Shown piece by piece: positions 60,272 through 64,000 of a stretch of 64,000 bases of DNA (position 1 is the stretch's first letter; the number at the start of each line of letters is the position of its first letter). The translations under genes were made by a program, and so were the position numbers. A model generated the notes under the pieces. That model was not told where the DNA came from. It did no database searches and was given only the letters and a program-made list of their open reading frames with translations. The DNA is from AP-15 sp963736715 (GTDB taxonomy: Bacteria > Pseudomonadota > Alphaproteobacteria > ATCC43930 > CGMCC-115725): contig CAVTQA010000017.1 in assembly GCA_963736715.1 (NCBI GenBank), forward strand, positions 31,217-95,216, written 5' to 3'.

Positions 60272-61648
60272 ATGGCGCATGATCCAAGGCTGATCAAACA
60301 CGAGGACACGATCGAGGATCTGAAACCGGCTATCCCGGACTGGATCAAGAACCTGAAGCGGCCGGCGACGCCGTGCGTCGCTCCCGCCTTCGGACCGCTC
60401 GAAGGGATTCGGGTGGTCGGCACCGGCCAGCTGATCGCGCAGCCTTATATCGGCACGAAGCTGGCCGAATTCGGCGCGGAGGTGATCCATGTCGAACGTC
60501 CCGGCGGCGATGTGTTCCGCTTTACCGCTCCGCAATTGACCCGCGGCCCGCGTCCCCACGGCTGCGACGAGGCCGAGGTCACCAAGAACAAATTGTCGAT
60601 GGGCCTCGATCTCAAGCACGCCCGCGGGATCGAGCTCCTGATGGCGCTGTGGAAGATTTCGGACGTCTGGATGGAATCGTCGATGCCCGGAACGCTCGAA
60701 CGCAACGGGATCACCAACGAGCTGGCGCTGGCGGTCAATCCGAGCCTCGTCATAGTGCGGGTCAGCACCTACGGGCAATACGGCAAGGAGGACTATCTCG
60801 GGCGACCGGGCTACGACGCGATCGCGCAGGCCTTTGGCGGCATGATGAACCTCACCGGCGATCCGGCCGGGCCGCCACAGCGGGCCAAGACCTACACCGG
60901 CGACTACGTCACTGCACTGACCGGATGGGCGGCGACGATGATGGCGCTGTGGGAGGTGAAGAAGAGCGGGCGCGGCCAGGTGATCGACCTCGCGCAATAC
61001 GAAGCGGTGGCGCAGACCAATGGCAATACCCTGCCGCTCTTCACCGGCGAAGGTGCGGTCTACGGGCATACCGGGAACCGTCCGCCGGGGTTCCAGCCCT
61101 ACGACACGTTCAGATGCAGCGACGGGTGGGTTTATATCGGCGCGCTCGGCGGGGCGATTTATGACCGGGTGCCCCGGTTCCTGGGACTCGACCCGGTCGA
61201 ATACAGCTATGACGCCTGCTCGAAAGACGCGGCGGCGGTCAATTCCGAGAAGGGCTGCGAACTCGACCGACGGCTGCGCGAGTATTGCGCGGCGCGCACG
61301 GCGCTCGAGGTCGAAACCGAGCTGAATGCGGCGAAGATCGGCTGCGCGCGGGTGTTCAACACGCGCGACCAATACGAGGACGCCCATTACGCGGCGCGCG
61401 AGATGACGATGCCGGTGCTGGACCGGCAGTCGGGTGTGCCGATCCGCGTCTACGGCGTCGTCCCGAAAATGTCGCTGACCCCCGGCCGCATCTGGCGCGG
61501 CGCACCGTCGATCGGCGACGACACGACCGACATTCTCGCGCACATGCTGGGCCTGTCCGAAGGGGCAATCGACAGATTGTACGCAGACGGGGTCGTGCAC
61601 CGCACCGAGCCCTTCACCGAGCCGCAGGTCACAGCCGTCAACCCCTAG
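60272..61648 (+). CDS. CaiB/BaiF CoA-transferase
   Basis: A 458-aa single-domain class III CoA-transferase. GPLEGIRVVGTGQLIAQPYIGTKLAEFGAEVIHVERPGGD is the N-terminal CoA-binding fold, the catalytic aspartate is in YTGDYVTALTGWAA, and GRGQVIDLAQYEA and GRIWRGAPSIGDDT follow. It moves CoA between carboxylates. The ATG at 60272 follows GGGAGAG. It is distinct from the double-length enzyme at 43400-46012. Confidence 0.9.
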   Translation: MAHDPRLIKHEDTIEDLKPAIPDWIKNLKRPATPCVAPAFGPLEGIRVVGTGQLIAQPYIGTKLAEFGAEVIHVERPGGDVFRFTAPQLTRGPRPHGCDEAEVTKNKLSMGLDLKHARGIELLMALWKISDVWMESSMPGTLERNGITNELALAVNPSLVIVRVSTYGQYGKEDYLGRPGYDAIAQAFGGMMNLTGDPAGPPQRAKTYTGDYVTALTGWAATMMALWEVKKSGRGQVIDLAQYEAVAQTNGNTLPLFTGEGAVYGHTGNRPPGFQPYDTFRCSDGWVYIGALGGAIYDRVPRFLGLDPVEYSYDACSKDAAAVNSEKGCELDRRLREYCAARTALEVETELNAAKIGCARVFNTRDQYEDAHYAAREMTMPVLDRQSGVPIRVYGVVPKMSLTPGRIWRGAPSIGDDTTDILAHMLGLSEGAIDRLYADGVVHRTEPFTEPQVTAVNP

Positions 61649-62039
61649 GCGCTCTCGAACCGCCGCTTCGGGTGGACTCCGGTCCTTCACCAGGACGCGC
61701 CCCGGCGGCGAGGTTGCGCCGATTCCGGCCATTCGAATGCCGACAGGTGAACGGGTCAAATCGACCCCAATTGACCCACTCCCGGCCGCGCCAGCGGATG
61801 GTTGGGCCGGTCTGGAAGCGGATGTTTGGATGTACCCGTCGAGATTTAGAGTCGGCAAGCCTGGCTGATGCGGGAGCTGCCACAGGGTGGACTGAGCCTA
61901 GCCGTTGCACCGTTGATCGGTTTCCGCCCGAGGAGCAATGCCTTTATGCTATCGTCCAGCACTCCAACATTCAGCCTGGCCCTTCCAAGAAGGGGCCGAC
62001 CAATTGCTCTGCGATCGAATTGGAGGGAGGAACGACCAA
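61649..62039. other. Intergenic region before the ppk2 remnant
   Basis: About 390 bp with no convincing gene. It contains a short inverted motif GGGTCAAATCGACCCCAATTGACCC near 61756-61780. The last bases carry GGAGGGAGG, the ribosome-binding site of the ppk2 remnant; an in-frame extension beginning at 61868 lacks similarity to PPK2. Confidence 0.4.
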
Positions 62040-62518
62040 ATGGCGAAGAGCAAACAAAAAAATCTGGCGATGAACTTATTGAATTGACAAAAGAAACAAT
62101 TAAGGCAGAACAATATTGGATATTGACCGAGCGATCCAAACTTCACAAGCCTCCCAAAGAGTACAAATATATCGAAGAACTTACCTATCTTCAGATCGAA
62201 CTGATCAAGATGCAAGAGTGGGTGAAAAGTCACCGTCGCAAGATGTGCGTCGTTTTTGAGGAACGAGAGGCGGCTGGAAAGGGAGGCGTCATCAGACGCA
62301 TTACCGATCCGCTTAACCCGCGGGTCTACCGTGTCGTCGCCCTTGCGTCGCCGACCGAGCGAGAACGCGGGCAATGGTATTTCCAACGTTATGTCGCAGA
62401 ATTGCCCTCGGCAGGGGAAATAGTTCTCTTCGATCGTAGCTGGTACAACCGCGCAGGCGCCGAGCACGTCATGGGCTTCTGCACCGACGAAGAATACCAG
62501 GAGTTCCTACGATCGTGA
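62040..62518 (+). pseudogene. Polyphosphate kinase 2 (PPK2), truncated
   Basis: After ATG 62040 (strong GGAGGGAGG) the frame closes at once unless an A7 run at 62056-62062 is read as A8; it then continues DELIELTKETIKAEQYW to the PPK2 core: LQIELIKMQEWVKSHRRKMC, ITDPLNPRVYRVVALASPTE, WYFQRYVAELPSAGEIVLFD, RSWYNRAGAEHVMGFCTDEE. It then stops at 62518, about half-way through a normal PPK2. The Walker A region reads FEEREAAGKGG where FEGRDAAGKGG is usual. Frameshift, altered motif and truncation together indicate a dead gene beside an IS element. Confidence 0.8.
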
Positions 62519-63041
62519 AGAGATGCTGAGTTCCCTATAACGAACTGAACCCTGTCGAGATCGAGCTGCCTCCACGGCAACCCGATACTGGCTACGAGTG
62601 TCAATGCCGGAGAGAAAATGTATCAACGGGCCGGAGTAAAAGTGCATCACGGATGGATGCGAAATGCCGCCACGGGAGGGCTTTTGCTGCGCGACAAACA
62701 GGATGAGAAGCGTATTGCCTCACCGGCGAATGTTGCCGAGACGTCGAGCGTTGCCGAACCAAGCGTGCTCCGTTGCCTCAATTGATCCTCCGGCCGAGCC
62801 CCAGCTCCCTTCTGATTTCTAAATCAATGCTTACTGATGTTGGCCCTGTGGAGTTGTGGGCGACGCCGTCGCGTCGTCCAAGCGCAGCGGCAAATCCACA
62901 GGGCTTTTGCTGGCAGCTATGCCGCCACTTACGCACTTCGTCACACGCGTCATGCTGATCCGCTATTGGCCTTGCCGAGGAAAATCGGCGCTATCAGGCT
63001 TTTATTTTTGGTATCAAGCCTGAGTTTGGGTGTCGCTCAGT
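62519..63041. other. Non-coding stretch up to IS21 element
   Basis: About 520 bp without a recognisable gene. The first 80 bp may be degraded ppk2 sequence. CCCTGTGGA (62844-62852) and TCCACAGGG (62895-62903) form a 9-bp inverted repeat of a kind often found near istB ends, so the IS end probably lies near or left of 62840. Confidence 0.45.
62844..62903. repeat. CCCTGTGGA inverted repeat near istB
   Basis: Perfect 9-bp arms (62844-62852 and 62895-62903) with a 42-bp loop, downstream of istB. It may be a terminator or part of the IS21-family end. Confidence 0.45.
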
Positions 63042-63807
63042 TCAGTCTGCTTGTTGGCGCTGGCGTCGCTTGCTCTGTTTGAGCCGATAGCTGTCGCCGT
63101 TCATTTCGAGGATGTGGACGTGGTGGGTCAGTCGGTCGAGCAGCGCACCGGTCAGCCGCTCGGCCCCGAACACGCCGGTCCACTCGTCGAACGGCAGATT
63201 GCTGGTGACGATGGTGGAGCCGCGCTCGTAGCGCTGACTGAAGACCTCGAACAGCAGCTCGGCGCCGGTCGTCGATAGGGGTACATAGCCGAGCTCATCG
63301 ATGATCAGCAGCTTGTAACCGGCCAGCTGGCGCTGCAGGCGTAGCAGGCGCTTCTCGTCTCTGGCCTCGATCAGCTCATGGACCAGAGCGGCGGCCGTGA
63401 CGAAGCCGACCGACAAGCCCTTCTGGCAGGCCGCCAGCCCCAATCCAAGAGCAATATGGGTCTTCCCCGTGCCGCTGTTGCCGACCGCGATCACGTTCTC
63501 TCGGCGAGCGACGTAACCGCAGCGGGCAAGCTCCAGCACCATTGTCTTGTTGAGCGAAGGGATCGCCGCGAACTCGAAACTGTCCAGGCTCTTGACCGTC
63601 GGAAACCGCGCCTCCTTGATGCGGCGCTCGACCATCCGCTGCTCCCGGTCGATCAATTCGAGCTCGGCCAAGCGCAGCAGATAACGAGGGTGGTCGACGC
63701 CTTCGGCAGCGCACTGCTGGGCAAGCTTGTCGTATTCGCGCAGGAAGCTCGGCAGCCTGAGTGCCTTCAGGTGATGGGCGAGCAGCAGCCTGGGGCGTGT
63801 CGCTCAC
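63042..63807 (-). pseudogene. istB: IS21-family helper ATPase IstB, one frameshift
   Basis: From GTG 63807 (overlapping the istA stop) VSDTPQ is followed by one extra base near 63788-63794 and then LLLAHHLKALRLPSFLREYD, QCAAEGVDHPRYLLRLAELE and the AAA core: Walker A GNSGTGKTHIALGLG, Walker B LLIIDELGYVP, TIVTSNLPFDEW and LLDRLTHHVHILEMNGDSYR. IstB helps IstA in target capture. The frameshift again is a single added base; an internal TTG at 63671 could still start a shorter ATPase. Confidence 0.88.
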
Positions 63808-64000
63808 GACGAGGCGCCGGTGAGAAGGTCGAGATAGGCCTTGGCTGATGTTACCGCCACGGTAGCCCGCGGCAGGTAGGGGTAGACCGTCAGGTCGAGC
63901 CGCGGCGGCCGGCGCTCGATCCGGCACAGCACCAGATGCTTGACCGCGTCAAAGCCGATCACGCCACGGGCGATGGCCTCTCTGAGCCGGCCAGCACGTC
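63804..64000 (-). CDS. istA: IS21-family transposase IstA, C-terminal part
   Basis: The window edge cuts the gene. The visible C-terminus reads GRLREAIARGVIGFDAVKHL then VLCRIERRPPRLDLTVYPYL and AKAYLDLLTGASS, as in IstA proteins, which end next to istB. The TGA overlaps the GTG of istB. The catalytic DDE core lies outside the window. Confidence 0.8.
   Translation of the reverse strand, partial: RAGRLREAIARGVIGFDAVKHLVLCRIERRPPRLDLTVYPYLPRATVAVTSAKAYLDLLTGASS

Larger units (their letters stand above)
63042..64000 (-). mobile_element. IS21-family insertion sequence, partial
   Basis: Consists of the istA end and istB in the standard overlapping order. The left terminal repeat is outside the window and the right end is not resolved; the 9-bp inverted repeat at 62844-62903 is the best marker for it. 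It adjoins the truncated ppk2 gene. Confidence 0.8.

Noticed and set aside
1..64000. tRNA, rRNA and CRISPR arrays
   Set aside because: No cloverleaf with a GTTCRA loop, no rRNA signature and no regularly spaced repeats with unique spacers were found by eye; a tRNAscan or CRISPR finder run would settle it.

Overview
The window is GC-rich, densely coded DNA and most likely comes from an alphaproteobacterium (Rhodospirillales or Hyphomicrobiales grade). The evidence is the class I fructose-bisphosphate aldolase, the class II (B12-dependent) ribonucleotide reductase, DUF6489 and DUF3426 proteins, an intracellular PHB depolymerase, a TPP-riboswitch thiO-thiS-thiG operon and several families of dispersed palindromic repeats. 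No tRNA, rRNA or CRISPR array was seen. The assignment rests on protein motifs recognised by eye.

Layout. 0.2-0.4 kb: a broken enoyl-CoA hydratase beside a repeat. 0.75-3.6 kb: a membrane sugar transferase (GT39-like) with a DPM1-GtrA fusion. 3.6-7.7 kb: a 2OG-Fe(II) oxygenase, a cupin, a small lipoprotein, an Ldh2-type dehydrogenase and an amidohydrolase. 7.7-8.3 kb: remnants of an IS481 transposase and a hydrolase. 8.3-11.5 kb: a rhomboid protease, then thiG, thiS and thiO behind a TPP riboswitch. 11.6-12.8 kb: a receiver-only regulator convergent with a Crp/Fnr regulator. 13.5-17.2 kb: small metabolic genes. 17.2-26.9 kb: two acyl-CoA dehydrogenases and a FadB-type enzyme divergent from a complete Liv-type ABC importer, which suggests uptake and beta-oxidation of a carboxylate. 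26.9-43.2 kb: DUF218, PlsC, DUF29, NrdJ, a SulP-STAS-cNMP fusion, TenA, two flavin enzymes, PhaZ, GST, aldolase, dienelactone hydrolase and MFS genes.

43.4-52.8 kb is an acyl-CoA/alcohol catabolic region: a tandem CaiB CoA-transferase, a DUF35 OB-fold protein plus a thiolase-like protein, two glycine-zipper secreted proteins around an NHL propeller protein, an alpha/beta hydrolase, a CBS protein and a GMC oxidoreductase. Four of these genes carry single-base +1 frameshifts, twelve in all, and no deletions, which points to insertion errors in the sequence as much as to decay.

52.8-57.5 kb is the accessory zone. Three copies of the GMC 3' half (one full gene and two decayed fragments) are interleaved with imports: an AT-richer island of three unfamiliar genes including a candidate ADP-ribosyltransferase-fold protein, a ParDE/RelBE-like pair and a VapBC pair, each TA pair preceded by a clear palindromic operator. 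57.9-61.6 kb returns to catabolism (HIBADH-like enzyme, xanthine phosphoribosyltransferase, intact hydrolase paralogue, CaiB CoA-transferase). The window ends in a truncated PPK2 gene and an IS21-family istA/istB element running off the edge.

The best candidate for an undescribed system is the 52.9-55.0 kb island: an operon of a 296-aa helical protein of unknown family followed 18 bp later by the YHGT-motif ART-like protein, convergent with a 207-aa protein carrying an R-x7-H segment.
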